From: Methylophaga sp.
GTDB lineage: Bacteria > Pseudomonadota > Gammaproteobacteria > Nitrosococcales > Methylophagaceae
NCBI GenBank assembly: GCA_002696735.1
Contig: NZSL01000007.1
Span: 58,350-122,349, forward strand
DNA length: 64,000 bases
Direction of reading: 5' to 3'
The translations under genes were made by a program, and so were the position numbers. Below, one piece after another: positions 53,379 through 63,066 of the stretch. Numbering within the stretch: position 1 is the stretch's first letter; each line of letters begins with the position of its first letter. Below the pieces are notes generated by a model. That model was not told the origin of the DNA, did no database searches, and saw only the letters and a list, made by a program, of their open reading frames with translations.

Positions 53379-54724
53379 TCGATAAGTTCGATTAAAAAGC
53401 ATGCACCACCCAGATAGCTTTGCTGCACACTGATTTTGCCCTGATAAGCTTCGACGATATCGCTGGCAATTGCCAAGCCCAGTCCCTGACCTTCAATCTG
53501 GGTATCCATACGTCTGCCACGTTTGATGATATCTGCACTGGCATGTGCTGGAACGCCAGGACCATCATCTTCAATACGCACGACAATTCTGCGATTTTGC
53601 TGGCGTAAAACGATATTGACCTGTTGGTCGCAGTATTTGAATGCGTTTTCCAATAGATTGCCGAGTAACTCGTACATATCGCCTTCGTCAGCATGCAGCA
53701 TGGCATCTCGTTCAATTTCGCATTGCGTATGGATATTTTTACTTTGGTAGACTTTTTTTAGTGAATTCATCAATTTAGTGATGATTTCTCCAATCGAAAC
53801 CGGCGCCAGTAAGTTACTTTTGCCTTCAGTGGCAGCACGTTGCAATTGATAATCGACGAGAGCATTAATGCGATCCAACTGTTCCTCACCAGTCAATTTA
53901 CAGGCGGTTACATCATCACAGCTTTCCAGTTCAGAACGTAATAAAGCCAAGGGGGTTTTCAGGCTATGCGCCAGATCCGCGAGTGAATTTTTATAGCGTT
54001 GTCGACGAGATTGTTCGTGATCCAACAGGTTATTAATATTTCGGGTGAGCTGTTGTAACTCGCTGGGATAGTCATCACCCAGACGTTGTTGTTTTCCCGC
54101 TTCAATAGCGTGTAAATCAGCTGCTGCTTTATGTAACGGTTGTAAACTCCAACGCAAGATTAACCATTGGGCAATTAACAACATCAATCCGGTTCCACCG
54201 AGCCAGTACCAGAGGTTTAACTGAAACTCATCTATCTGTGCTTCCAGCATATGCTGATCTTCAGAAACATTAATGGTGTAATCAAAATGCTCACCATCGT
54301 CATTTTCCCAAACAATCCCAAATGCGAGATTCTGTAACTTCATGCCATTATCAAGATTAATCTGACTATATAACTGTTCTGAAGGGCCAGGATGATAGGG
54401 AAGAGCCAAAAATAAACCAATAGCCGAAGGGGATTGCCAGACAATTTTATTACCACTGGTAATTTGTGCGTAAAGACCTGAATTGGGAATAGAAAATTTT
54501 GGTTCAGCCAGACTTTCCTGCATATGTAATTTACCGTCATGGCTGATTTCAGCAGCAGTCAGCAGGGTATAAACATAATTTAATAAACGTTGTTTCTGGG
54601 CTGTTTCGGCGCTTCCAGCAAAGGCATTAAATAAACTGAAAGCCGAGATACCCAGAAACGCACTTAATACCAGCGTAACGGCAATCAGCTGTCGATTGGT
54701 CAGTGATAAGTTGAGTTTATTCAC
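53372..54724 (-). CDS. Sensor histidine kinase, PhoQ-like
   Basis: A 450-aa membrane sensor. TM1 about 12-33, a periplasmic sensor domain (about 34-170), TM2 about 173-192, HAMP (about 193-245), H-box LADLAHSLKTPLALLRSELE (His about 253), N-box ELLGNLLENAFKYC, G-boxes RIEDDGPGVP and GLGLAIASDIVEAYQGKI. The H-box and overlap with its regulator resemble PhoPQ. Ligand unknown (Mg2+ or cationic peptides in PhoQ). Confidence 0.85.
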   Translation of the reverse strand: MNKLNLSLTNRQLIAVTLVLSAFLGISAFSLFNAFAGSAETAQKQRLLNYVYTLLTAAEISHDGKLHMQESLAEPKFSIPNSGLYAQITSGNKIVWQSPSAIGLFLALPYHPGPSEQLYSQINLDNGMKLQNLAFGIVWENDDGEHFDYTINVSEDQHMLEAQIDEFQLNLWYWLGGTGLMLLIAQWLILRWSLQPLHKAAADLHAIEAGKQQRLGDDYPSELQQLTRNINNLLDHEQSRRQRYKNSLADLAHSLKTPLALLRSELESCDDVTACKLTGEEQLDRINALVDYQLQRAATEGKSNLLAPVSIGEIITKLMNSLKKVYQSKNIHTQCEIERDAMLHADEGDMYELLGNLLENAFKYCDQQVNIVLRQQNRRIVVRIEDDGPGVPAHASADIIKRGRRMDTQIEGQGLGLAIASDIVEAYQGKISVQQSYLGGACFLIELIDH

Positions 54725-55394
54725 GAGGCAGCGTCAGCCGATAACCCCGGCCTCGTAATGTTTCTATCGGATTTATTGATTTATCCGGATCCAGTTTATT
54801 TCTCAGCCTTTTGACAAATACTTCTATGACATTGCTGTCGCGATCCTGATCCTGTTCATATATGTGATCCGTTAGTGCAGTTTTGGAAATAACTTCTCCA
54901 GCGTGCAGCATCAGATAATGTAATAGACGGTATTCAAATGCAGTTAATTCAATTGCCGACTGATTGACCGTTACTTGCTGAGAAGATGGATTGAGTTCCA
55001 CCGGTCCACAACACATAGTGGAATTTGACCAGCCTGCAGCACGACGCGCCAGCGCATTTAAACGCGCCAGTAATTCTTCAAAATGAAAGGGTTTGACCAG
55101 ATAATCATCGGCACCGGCTTCAAGCCCTTCGACTTTATCTTGCCAGCGACCGCGAGCAGTCAGGATCAAAATGGGAAAAGTGATGTTTTGTTCGCGAAGC
55201 TGTTTGATGACCTCGATTCCGGAAAGTTTAGGTAGCCCCAAATCAATAACAGCAACGTCATACGGATATTCAGAGCCGAGGAATAAGCCTTCTTCACCGT
55301 CTGCACTCATATCTACAGTAAGTTGATGTTGACGTAAATGCTGACCGATCTGTTCGCGCAGGTGAGGTTCATCTTCAATTAATAAAACACGCAT
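54717..55394 (-). CDS. Response regulator, OmpR/PhoP type
   Basis: A 225-aa two-domain regulator. Receiver domain has DE at 8-9 (LIEDEP), phospho-Asp in VIDLGLPKLSG (D51) and K in LVKPFHFEEL (about 101); the winged-helix DNA-binding domain ends in LRNKLDPDKSINPIETLRGRGYRL (split here). PhoP-like (GLPKLSG, SNTVDVFVKRLR-like SNVIEVFVKRLR). Overlaps the sensor gene by 8 bp. Preceded by the PepSY gene, which may be part of its feedback. Confidence 0.9.
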   Translation of the reverse strand: MRVLLIEDEPHLREQIGQHLRQHQLTVDMSADGEEGLFLGSEYPYDVAVIDLGLPKLSGIEVIKQLREQNITFPILILTARGRWQDKVEGLEAGADDYLVKPFHFEELLARLNALARRAAGWSNSTMCCGPVELNPSSQQVTVNQSAIELTAFEYRLLHYLMLHAGEVISKTALTDHIYEQDQDRDSNVIEVFVKRLRNKLDPDKSINPIETLRGRGYRLTLPRE

Positions 55395-55396
55395 AG

Positions 55397-55687
55397 CTAT
55401 TGCATTTGATATCCGGTTTGCCGATCCAGGCGGTAGGTTTTCACCTTACCATCAACATGCAGGACTTTGACGCGGAAAATTGTATGGTTTTGATATTGTT
55501 CCTGATCTACCGATAAAACCCGTCCACCGGTTTCAACCTGAGCTAATTCTGCGGCAGTTTTTTTGGTCAGCGGTAGGGCGATATCGTTAATACTGGTTCC
55601 CGCCTCTGCTTCAGGCGGCAAATGGTCGGTGTAACCAGATAAAGGTAACGTTAGCATCAGAAGTAACAGATACCAGGAAAATTTCAT
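55397..55687 (-). CDS. PepSY-domain secreted protein
   Basis: A 96-aa protein with signal peptide (FSWYLLLLMLTLPLSGYTDH) and one PepSY domain: ELAQVETGGRVLSVDQEQYQNH, FRVKVLHVDGKVKTYRLDRQTGYQ. PepSY proteins often sit with OmpR-type two-component systems and may modulate the sensor. 2 bp upstream of the response regulator. Confidence 0.85.
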   Translation of the reverse strand: MKFSWYLLLLMLTLPLSGYTDHLPPEAEAGTSINDIALPLTKKTAAELAQVETGGRVLSVDQEQYQNHTIFRVKVLHVDGKVKTYRLDRQTGYQMQ

Positions 55688-55757
55688 GTAATAACCTTAA
55701 TTTTAGTGTGCTTGTTATAAGTGGATAATAGCAAACTGCAGGTTTGGGGTGAATGTA

Positions 55758-56153
55758 TCATTTTGATCCCTGCTCAGGTTGCACCGGGCCAATAGCATTG
55801 TCTGCCCGGGCGCGTAAATAATTATAAAGTTGCTCTCTGCCATTGATGACCTGGGGATTATCATTAAATCCAGGCATGATGCCGATACGACCATTTTTAC
55901 CTTTGACCAATACCTGCATGAATTCGTCTTTTGAGGTCTGTTTAAGACTTTTCGCTAAATTGGGGCCAGCCAGTCCCTGTGCGAAAGTGCCATGACAACG
56001 GGCACACCAGTTTCGATAAAGCAAATAGCCTTGATAGGTTTGTGAATCCAGTTTATTGCCTTCAGTAACGGTGTAGGGAACCTGAGCCTGAACGCCCCCC
56101 AACCAGAAATTGTTACTGCAAAGAAAGATAAATCCTGCCAAACGTAAATTCAT
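55758..56153 (-). CDS. Monohaem cytochrome c
   Basis: A 131-aa periplasmic cytochrome c. Signal peptide (LRLAGFIFLCSNNFWLGGVQA), haem site CARCH (about 50-54), and GIMPGF with the distal Met. Similar to small cytochromes of alcohol-oxidising bacteria but the partner is not evident. ATG at 56153, 6 bp after the stop of a small upstream frame; poor own ribosome site suggests coupling. Confidence 0.85.
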   Translation of the reverse strand: MNLRLAGFIFLCSNNFWLGGVQAQVPYTVTEGNKLDSQTYQGYLLYRNWCARCHGTFAQGLAGPNLAKSLKQTSKDEFMQVLVKGKNGRIGIMPGFNDNPQVINGREQLYNYLRARADNAIGPVQPEQGSK

Positions 56154-56159
56154 AGCTGA

Positions 56160-56333
56160 TTATCGACCGATCGAAAGGACACGATTTTTTGAGCTTAACA
56201 TGTCATCGGTTTTCATCAGCTGAGTTCCAGAAAGCATTATCCATCTGAACTGTTGCCCGTGTAGAGTGTGTGAAGATATGTCAGAAGAATAGGTATCGTT
56301 GATACCAACGAGATGAACAATATATTTGTGCAT
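56160..56333 (-). CDS. Possible small protein (57 aa) upstream of cytochrome c
   Basis: Start ATG at 56333 with ribosome site GGAG (6 nt). Translation MHKYIVHLVGINDTYSSD, then QQFRWIMLSGTQLMKTDDML and SSKNRVLSIGR. Soluble, no signal peptide, no family recognised. The stop lies 6 bp before the cytochrome start, so it may be the first gene of that unit. Too short for composition tests to be decisive. The remaining 56334-56417 gap is blank. Confidence 0.5.
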   Translation of the reverse strand: MHKYIVHLVGINDTYSSDISSHTLHGQQFRWIMLSGTQLMKTDDMLSSKNRVLSIGR

Positions 56334-56417
56334 GACTTACTCCACATACTGAAGTTTAAGTCAGAGTAACAATACTTAACTGAACTGCGACTGAATGGGT
56401 GATGAAAGGTTAAAGAT

Positions 56418-59400
56418 TTAACATTCTGCCCATTGCTTATCGAGACGTTTGGCTGATATGGCATAGGCAGTGCCAATTTCCTGGGCAAATACCGAGATAC
56501 GAAATTCTTCAATCATCCAGCGATATTGTTGCATTGCTTCATTATCAGCACGTTTGATATTGGTCAGATAACGTTGCCAGTAGGGCTGGACTTCCATTTG
56601 CCGTTGACGATCTTTGGCTGGATCGGTTTTCAGTTTATCCAGACGCGCACCGATGGCCCGAAAATAGGCGGGTAACCGTTGTAAAGCCTCATCCGGCGTG
56701 TGATGCACAAATCCCTGATACAGCAGATAGTTTAATTGTTCACGGATGTCTTTAACCGCATGCATTGCAGCCAGAGGAATATTTCCAGACAACCGTTTGG
56801 CAATCGCATGATATTCACTTAATGGTTCGGCAATCAGTCTGGCAAGCTGATTAGCAATATTAATGAGTTCACTTCTACGTTGTTGTAAGCGTTGTTCAAA
56901 CTGTTGTTTGTCTCGTGGCCAGTCCTGATCTTTCAGAAAGCACCGATCAAAGGCAACGGCTATCAAATCCTGTTTCAGCTGCTCGCATGGTGAAATCTGC
57001 TGGGTTTTGTTCTCTTCAAATGGCGCAGCTGGTACATTGGCATAATGCAGGCACATCTTCTGTATATCCGGCAGGTTTTTTTGCAGATATTTAACGTTAT
57101 CTTTTTCAGCCAGCATAAATAGTCTTCTCAATCCTATAGCTGAGAATGATTTAGCTTGCTGCAAGGTATCCATCAGGGTCAGATCCACATGATCACCACG
57201 ATCTACCAGGGCAGGATAGGCCGTCATTTCCAGGCCATTTTGCTGCATCACAATATGCTCCGGAAAAGCATCAAAGTCCCAGCCGGTCATCCCGGATTTT
57301 TCATATTCAGAATCGGGTAACTGACGGAAACTGGCAGCAGCCTCTTTTGACCAGTCCTGCTTTAACTGATTTAAATCACGATTTTCTGCCAGCAGTTCGC
57401 CTTGTTCATCAACCAGCTTAAAATTCATTTTCAGATACAGTGGCAGGTCTTCCTGCCGCCAATCATCTGCTTTGATTTCAACTCCTGTCATTTTACGTAA
57501 TTGCTCAGTTAAAGCAGGTAACAATGCTCCTTCATAAGGCGTTAATGCTTTCAGGCACCGATCGGCATAATCCGGCACAGGAATAAAATGACGGCGCAAG
57601 GATTTAGGCAGGCTTTTTAGCAGAAAAATCACCTTGTCACGTAATAAGCCTGGCACTAACCACTCATAACGTTCCGGATCACTTTGATTGAGCAGTGACA
57701 GCGGAATCGTCTGGGTAATACCATCATGTTGCTTGCCTGGCTCAAAATGATATTCAAGTGGCAACGGAACACGATTCACCAGCAACTGATCCGGATAACT
57801 ATCGACCGTAACCTGATCAGCATTGTGCTGCATCAGAATTTCACGGCTCATAAACAAACACTGAGGGTCTTTCTTTTCTGCCTGTTTACGCCATTTTTCA
57901 AAGCCGTGGCCATTGATAATATCGTCAGGAATACGTTCATGATAAAAAGCAAACAGAGTGTCTTCATCTGCCAGCACATCACGTCGCCGTGATTTTTGCT
58001 CCAACAGTTCAATTTCATCAATCAGCTGGCGATTATGTTGGAAAAATTTGGCCTGACAGTTGAAATCACCATTGACCAGAGCTTCACGGATAAATATCTC
58101 GTTGGAAGTAGGGCGATCCAATGGTCCATAGTGAATTTTTCGACGGTTGACTATGGGTAATCCATAGAGACTGACACTTTCAAAAGCGACTACTTGAGCC
58201 GGTTTTTTCTCCCAGTGCGGATCGCTGTATTGGCGTTTAACCAGATCTCCTGCAATGGGTTCAATCCATTCGGGTTCAATTTTGGCGACAATCCGGGCAT
58301 AGAGTTGTCCAGTTTCCACCAGCTCGGCCGCCATGATCCATTTAGGACCTTTTTTATGTAATGCTGAGCCAGGAAAAATTTTCAGTTTCAGATTACGTGT
58401 GCCGGCATAACTATGCTGGTCAGCTTTTATGGCCACATTGCTTAACAGACCGCTGAGCAAGGCTTGATGAATGGATTGATACTCAGCGGGTTGCTGATTA
58501 GGTTTGAAGCCCATCTGTGTGGTTTGCACATGCAGTTGCTGATAAATATCATGCCATTCACGCAGACGCAGAAAAGACAGAAAGTTTTCTTTGCAGTATT
58601 TGCGAAATTTGTTCTGACTTAAGTGTTTCTGACGGTCATGATACAAATCCCATAGCTTAAGAAACGCTAAAAAATCTGATCGGTCGTCTTTGTATTTGCT
58701 ATGTGCTTCATCTGCAGCCTGTTGTTTATCCATCGGACGTTCTCGTGGATCCTGAATACTCAGGGCACTGGCTATCACCAGCACTTCATTCAGACTGTTT
58801 TGATCATTTGCCGCCAGAATCATTCTGGCAATACGCGGATCAATTGGTAATTTGGCAAGCTGACGACCTGTTTCGGTTATTTGGCGTTTGCCATTTACAG
58901 CATTGAGTTCTTCCAACAACCGATAACCATCGTTGATCATCTTCGGTGGTGGGGGATTGATAAATGGAAATTTAGCCGGGTCGCCCAGTTTTAATGCGGT
59001 CATCTGCAAAATAACTGAGGCCAGATTGGTACGCAGAATTTCCGGATCGGTAAATGCCGGTCTGGCAGCAAAATCTTCTTCATCGTATAAACGAATACAA
59101 ACCCCGGCGGCAACACGACCACAACGACCGGAACGCTGATTCGCACTCGATTGCGATATTTTCTCAATCGGTAAACGTTGCACTTTATTTCGTACACTGT
59201 AGCGGCTGATACGCGCCAGACCGGGATCAACGACATAACGAATACCCGGTACGGTCAACGACGTTTCCGCTACATTGGTCGCCAGAATAATACGTCGCGG
59301 GCCACCGGTTTTAAACACACGGTTCTGCTCGCTGGCTGATTGTCGGGCAAATAATGGCAGAATTTCGGTATTGGGCGGATGATGTTTGCGAAGTGCTTCA

Positions 59401-60305
59401 GAGACATCACGGATATCGCGTTCACCCGAGAGGAATATCAGTACATCACCTGGCCCGACTCGACATAATTCATCTACTGCCTGAACGATACCGTCAACAA
59501 AATCCAGATCTTCACTGTCATCATCACGACTTAATAATGGACGATAGCGGATTTCAACAGGATAAGTGCGGCCACTGACTTCGATCACCGGTGCATTGTC
59601 AAAATGCTCAGAGAATCGTTGAGTATCAATAGTTGCCGAGGTGATGATCAGTTTCAGATCCGGGCGTTTCGGCAGCAGTTGTTTGAGATAACCCAATAGA
59701 AAATCAATATTCAGACTGCGTTCATGCGCTTCATCAATAATCAGCGTGTCATATTGATTCAGGTAGGGGTCGTTTTGCGTTTCAGCCAGCAAAATACCGT
59801 CTGTCATCAGTTTGATATAGCTTTTATCGGCTTTTACCTGATCATGAAACCGGACTTTATAACCAACCGCTTCACCGATTTGAGACTTTAGTTCTTCAGC
59901 AATACGTGTTGCAACAGTCCGGGCGGCAATACGTCGCGGCTGAGTATGACCAATCAGACCACCAACACCGCGACCCAGCTCAAGACATATTTGAGGTAAC
60001 TGCGTGGTTTTACCGGAACCGGTTTCACCACAAAGAATAATGACCTGATGCTGCTGAATGGCTTTTGCGATATCTTCCTTTCTTTCAATAACGGGAAGAT
60101 CAGCATTAAGGGAGGGCTTTGGAAGGTTGTTCAAACGAAACTGAAAGCGCTCATTTGAACGTTCAATCTGTTGCTGCAGATTCAGCCATTCGCTCTCATT
60201 GGCGGATTTATTCTGTAACTGCACTAATCGCCGACGCAGTTTGTGCTGGTCGGCGAGCATGGTATTTTTTATTTGAGTTTTAAGTTGTTGCTGTTGATTG
60301 TTCAC
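56418..60305 (-). CDS. hrpA: ATP-dependent RNA helicase HrpA
   Basis: DEAH-box helicase of 1295 aa, in the normal range for HrpA, which processes mRNA and rescues collided ribosomes. Walker A GETGSGKTTQLPQI (about 95-108), DEAH box DEAHERSLNID, SAT (TSATID), motif V TNVAETSLTVPGI and VI QRSGRCGRVAAG, then winged-helix, OB-fold and the long DUF3418 C-terminal part (LLRDKVIFLLKSLPKSLRR). ATG at 60305. Confidence 0.95.
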   Translation of the reverse strand: MNNQQQQLKTQIKNTMLADQHKLRRRLVQLQNKSANESEWLNLQQQIERSNERFQFRLNNLPKPSLNADLPVIERKEDIAKAIQQHQVIILCGETGSGKTTQLPQICLELGRGVGGLIGHTQPRRIAARTVATRIAEELKSQIGEAVGYKVRFHDQVKADKSYIKLMTDGILLAETQNDPYLNQYDTLIIDEAHERSLNIDFLLGYLKQLLPKRPDLKLIITSATIDTQRFSEHFDNAPVIEVSGRTYPVEIRYRPLLSRDDDSEDLDFVDGIVQAVDELCRVGPGDVLIFLSGERDIRDVSEALRKHHPPNTEILPLFARQSASEQNRVFKTGGPRRIILATNVAETSLTVPGIRYVVDPGLARISRYSVRNKVQRLPIEKISQSSANQRSGRCGRVAAGVCIRLYDEEDFAARPAFTDPEILRTNLASVILQMTALKLGDPAKFPFINPPPPKMINDGYRLLEELNAVNGKRQITETGRQLAKLPIDPRIARMILAANDQNSLNEVLVIASALSIQDPRERPMDKQQAADEAHSKYKDDRSDFLAFLKLWDLYHDRQKHLSQNKFRKYCKENFLSFLRLREWHDIYQQLHVQTTQMGFKPNQQPAEYQSIHQALLSGLLSNVAIKADQHSYAGTRNLKLKIFPGSALHKKGPKWIMAAELVETGQLYARIVAKIEPEWIEPIAGDLVKRQYSDPHWEKKPAQVVAFESVSLYGLPIVNRRKIHYGPLDRPTSNEIFIREALVNGDFNCQAKFFQHNRQLIDEIELLEQKSRRRDVLADEDTLFAFYHERIPDDIINGHGFEKWRKQAEKKDPQCLFMSREILMQHNADQVTVDSYPDQLLVNRVPLPLEYHFEPGKQHDGITQTIPLSLLNQSDPERYEWLVPGLLRDKVIFLLKSLPKSLRRHFIPVPDYADRCLKALTPYEGALLPALTEQLRKMTGVEIKADDWRQEDLPLYLKMNFKLVDEQGELLAENRDLNQLKQDWSKEAAASFRQLPDSEYEKSGMTGWDFDAFPEHIVMQQNGLEMTAYPALVDRGDHVDLTLMDTLQQAKSFSAIGLRRLFMLAEKDNVKYLQKNLPDIQKMCLHYANVPAAPFEENKTQQISPCEQLKQDLIAVAFDRCFLKDQDWPRDKQQFEQRLQQRRSELINIANQLARLIAEPLSEYHAIAKRLSGNIPLAAMHAVKDIREQLNYLLYQGFVHHTPDEALQRLPAYFRAIGARLDKLKTDPAKDRQRQMEVQPYWQRYLTNIKRADNEAMQQYRWMIEEFRISVFAQEIGTAYAISAKRLDKQWAEC

Positions 60306-60450
60306 TAATTTTCAATTTACTTGGAAGCTTCGAGCTTAATAATTTTCAGCGTCAGTATACAGAGTAGCATCTGAAAACGCGTAATCAGAACGGTTGAACT
60401 GTGTTCATTGCTTCCATTACTGGAGACGTATTAGGCTAAACAACGTAGCC

Positions 60451-61416
60451 TTAGAGACTCCATGACAGCGACAAAGTATATTTGAAATCGTTTTTACTAA
60501 TTTCATCTTCGGTTTCAGAGTCATACTCATTGGTCATGCCGACTTTTAACGCTACGCCAGCACGTTCATCCAAGTCAAGAATCCAATCAAATGTGGTGAC
60601 ATTCCGGTAGGCATCGAAAGAATCGAAACTAGGATAAAACGTATTGGCTAAAGCTAAACGTTGCGCAGTATTAATGCGCCAGCGTGTTTCGAGACCTAAC
60701 AAGCCTTCAGGGGTAAATTCTTCACGTTCACCACCAAACGTTCTGTTAAAACCCGCACCGGAACGTCCAACGAATAACCAATCATCAGTATTGGCAAATT
60801 CATAACCATAACCGGCGTTGGCATTGAGCCGATAATCATAATCCTTGAATTTATCGACATCCAATCGCCCACCAGCAAACATGAACCATGGTGTCTCAGG
60901 TTTCAACCAGTCGCGGTTAATTGAGGTAAAAAAGCTGTTGTCGGAAGTTTCCTCTTCAGACTTAGCATAATAATATGCCGTTCGGCTGTTAATCCGGGTT
61001 TTTTCGGTTGCCAGGTCAGCATTAAATGCAACATTAACCTGACTGTTATCAGATTTTCCACGGCTGCCCGCCAGCCCCAAATCAAAACGTCTTTCCCAGT
61101 TTGTTAACCAGCCGGTCCCCAGCAGGCCATTATCTTCTGGTTCAGCCTCAGCAAGGTCAGCCGGTTCAATAATGGGGGTGTCATCCGTTGGGGTCTGCTG
61201 AGCCAGAGCTTCATAATCTGTTTTGATTTCGGAAACTGTATTGGTGTTAATGATCATTTCACCAAGCAGCTGATGTTTAATAGTAAGGGATTCCTGATTA
61301 CGTTCTAATAAATCACCTTGCAAACGATCACCGTTGGTCAGAATCAACGTAACGGGCGCAGCGTGAGATAAAACAGGTACCAACAAACAAACGAAGACGA
61401 TTTTTTTCAAAAACAA
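60451..61416 (-). CDS. DUF481 outer-membrane protein
   Basis: A 321-aa protein with signal peptide (KKIVFVCLLVPVLSHA), a short N-terminal domain (TLILTNGDRLQGDLLERNQESLTIKH, as found in Sm-like/BMP extracellular-domain fusion) and the DUF481 beta-barrel (WERRFDLGLAGSRGKSDNSQVNVAFNADL split). Ends in YTLSLSWSL. The family is salt-induced in some bacteria; function unknown. Confidence 0.85.
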   Translation of the reverse strand: MFLKKIVFVCLLVPVLSHAAPVTLILTNGDRLQGDLLERNQESLTIKHQLLGEMIINTNTVSEIKTDYEALAQQTPTDDTPIIEPADLAEAEPEDNGLLGTGWLTNWERRFDLGLAGSRGKSDNSQVNVAFNADLATEKTRINSRTAYYYAKSEEETSDNSFFTSINRDWLKPETPWFMFAGGRLDVDKFKDYDYRLNANAGYGYEFANTDDWLFVGRSGAGFNRTFGGEREEFTPEGLLGLETRWRINTAQRLALANTFYPSFDSFDAYRNVTTFDWILDLDERAGVALKVGMTNEYDSETEDEISKNDFKYTLSLSWSL

Positions 61417-61615
61417 AATAGGTTCCTATGGCTGAATTGTCCGCCATATACTAGCGATTACTGCGACGAATGTCAGGAGTAATTTACCGGGAATTTTTCT
61501 CTAAATATCGGGACTATTAACCTGGGCTCGATTTATCTTTTATCAGCAACATTAATTGAGGCTTATTACGACATCCTGAAAGAGATAATGCAGTAACTAT
61601 GCTTTTCTTTCTAAC

Positions 61616-62080
61616 CTAACAACCATCATTATTTACGCTACCATCAGGCATCGTGGTGTTGCAGAATTTAATCCCTCGATCATGAACGCCTTTCATTGAT
61701 GCTCCGGTTAGGTCTGCGCCACTCATGTCTGAAAAAATCAAATGCGCACCATCAAGTTTGGCGTTTTTCAGATTGGCATCCATCAACTGGGCGTAATCCA
61801 TTAGGGAATTACGCAGATCTGCCCCTTCAAGCTGTGCCCCCTGCATACGTGAATGAGTAAACCATGCCCCTTTTACATTGGCATTGGTAAGAATAATTCC
61901 CTTAAGATTGGCTTCACTCATATCAGCACCTTCCAGATCATGATCTGCAAGTGGTGCTTCACTTAAATTGCAATGGTGACATTGGTTTTGTTCCAGCAGT
62001 CTTTTCAAATAAATTTTATCGTATGCATAAGCGGCGCTACTGAATAAACTCAGGACTGTGATAATCACCATTGATTTCAT
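61616..62080 (-). CDS. Secreted pentapeptide-repeat protein
   Basis: A 154-aa protein. Signal peptide from ATG 62080 (MKSMVIITVLSLFSSAAYA, ribosome site GAGG). Then a CHHC pair (CxxC) and pentapeptide repeats: ADLEGADMSE-like blocks AEADLEGA/DMSEANLKG/ANVKGAWF/LEGADLRNS/LMDYAQLMDANLKNAKLDGA/LTGASMKG, forming a right-handed quadrilateral helix, and a final CNTTMPDGSVNNDGC. The frame is open to 62134 but that start lies inside the nitroreductase gene. Role unknown. Confidence 0.85.
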   Translation of the reverse strand: MKSMVIITVLSLFSSAAYAYDKIYLKRLLEQNQCHHCNLSEAPLADHDLEGADMSEANLKGIILTNANVKGAWFTHSRMQGAQLEGADLRNSLMDYAQLMDANLKNAKLDGAHLIFSDMSGADLTGASMKGVHDRGIKFCNTTMPDGSVNNDGC

Positions 62081-62111
62081 TTTACTTACCTCAATTTCAT
62101 TGTTATAAGTT

Positions 62112-62705
62112 TTAATCGGTCCAACGATTTTCAAAAAAATGTTCGTTTAAAGGACGTCGCTGTCTGGCTTTTAGTTCCCGTTCTAACACTTCAGCACTCA
62201 ACGTATCCAGCGCAGCAGGATAACCAATAGCAATTACCGACCAAAGGTTTACCGTGGTTGGTATGGCTAAAGCCTCTCGTAATTTATCAGCATCAAATCC
62301 ACCCATCTGATGAGACATCAGACCGAATGCGGTTGATTGTAAACATAAATTAAGACTGGCGGCGCCAGTATCATATCCATTCCAACGGTTTTCGCTGCCG
62401 TTGTGAGTGAAATGGGGCAGGGATGCCGTCACGATTAATAACGGTGCATTTACCGCCCATTCCTGATTGCCCGGAGCAAGACAATCCAAGGTTTTTTGCC
62501 AGCTTATTTCGTCTTTGAATTTATTACAGATAACGTAACGCCATGGTGCTTCGCCATAGCAGGAGGGCGCCCATAAAGCTGCTTCACAAAGAGCCATGAT
62601 GACGTCATCACTGACGGCCTGTGTTGCATCATAAGCCTTGCCACTCCATCGCTCGGCAATAATGGAGGCAAGTTTCTGTTCAGTTTCAGCGGGTTTTTGT
62701 ATCAA
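62112..62705 (-). CDS. Nitroreductase-family FMN oxidoreductase
   Basis: A 197-aa protein with RWSGKAYDATQAVSDDVI, EAALWAPSCYGEAPWRYVIC (FMN phosphate site), WAVNAPLLIVTAS, NGYDTGAASLNLCLQSTAFGL, GGFDADKLREALAIP. NAD(P)H-dependent reduction of nitro compounds, quinones or flavins. ATG at 62705 with ribosome site AAGGACAATTC. Confidence 0.88.
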   Translation of the reverse strand: MIQKPAETEQKLASIIAERWSGKAYDATQAVSDDVIMALCEAALWAPSCYGEAPWRYVICNKFKDEISWQKTLDCLAPGNQEWAVNAPLLIVTASLPHFTHNGSENRWNGYDTGAASLNLCLQSTAFGLMSHQMGGFDADKLREALAIPTTVNLWSVIAIGYPAALDTLSAEVLERELKARQRRPLNEHFFENRWTD

Positions 62706-62723
62706 GATGAATTGTCCTTGTAA

Positions 62724-63017
62724 TTAACCCGGCAACTGGATGACAGGTTTATCAGCCGGGCGATATAAACCACCAATATGACCGATTACCATGACTAAAT
62801 CTGCACCGGTTTTTTCCGCAATCTCATCGAGCATTTGCTTACGATCAGCTTTTTCCTGGCCGCTGACTCGGACTTTAATCAGCTCGTGATAGGCCAAAGC
62901 ATTTTCAATTTCAGCCAGTACGTTTTCAGTAAGACCCGCGTTACCAATCATTACGACTGGCTTTAGCGGGTGAGCCAATCCTTTCAGATATCGGCGTTGT
63001 TTATCATTGACTGCCAT
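62724..63017 (-). CDS. yhbY: Ribosome-assembly RNA-binding protein YhbY (CRM domain)
   Basis: A 97-aa CRM-domain protein that binds pre-50S ribosomes. MAVNDKQRRYLKGLAHPLKP, VMIGNAGLTENVLAEIENAL (GxxG RNA-binding loop), ELIKVRVSG, EKTGADLVMVIGHIGGLYRP. Full length. Divergent from rlmL. Confidence 0.92.
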   Translation of the reverse strand: MAVNDKQRRYLKGLAHPLKPVVMIGNAGLTENVLAEIENALAYHELIKVRVSGQEKADRKQMLDEIAEKTGADLVMVIGHIGGLYRPADKPVIQLPG

Positions 63018-63066
63018 GTGGAGAGCTACCTGTATTAAAATGCTGTGATTATATCAGGATAGTTTC

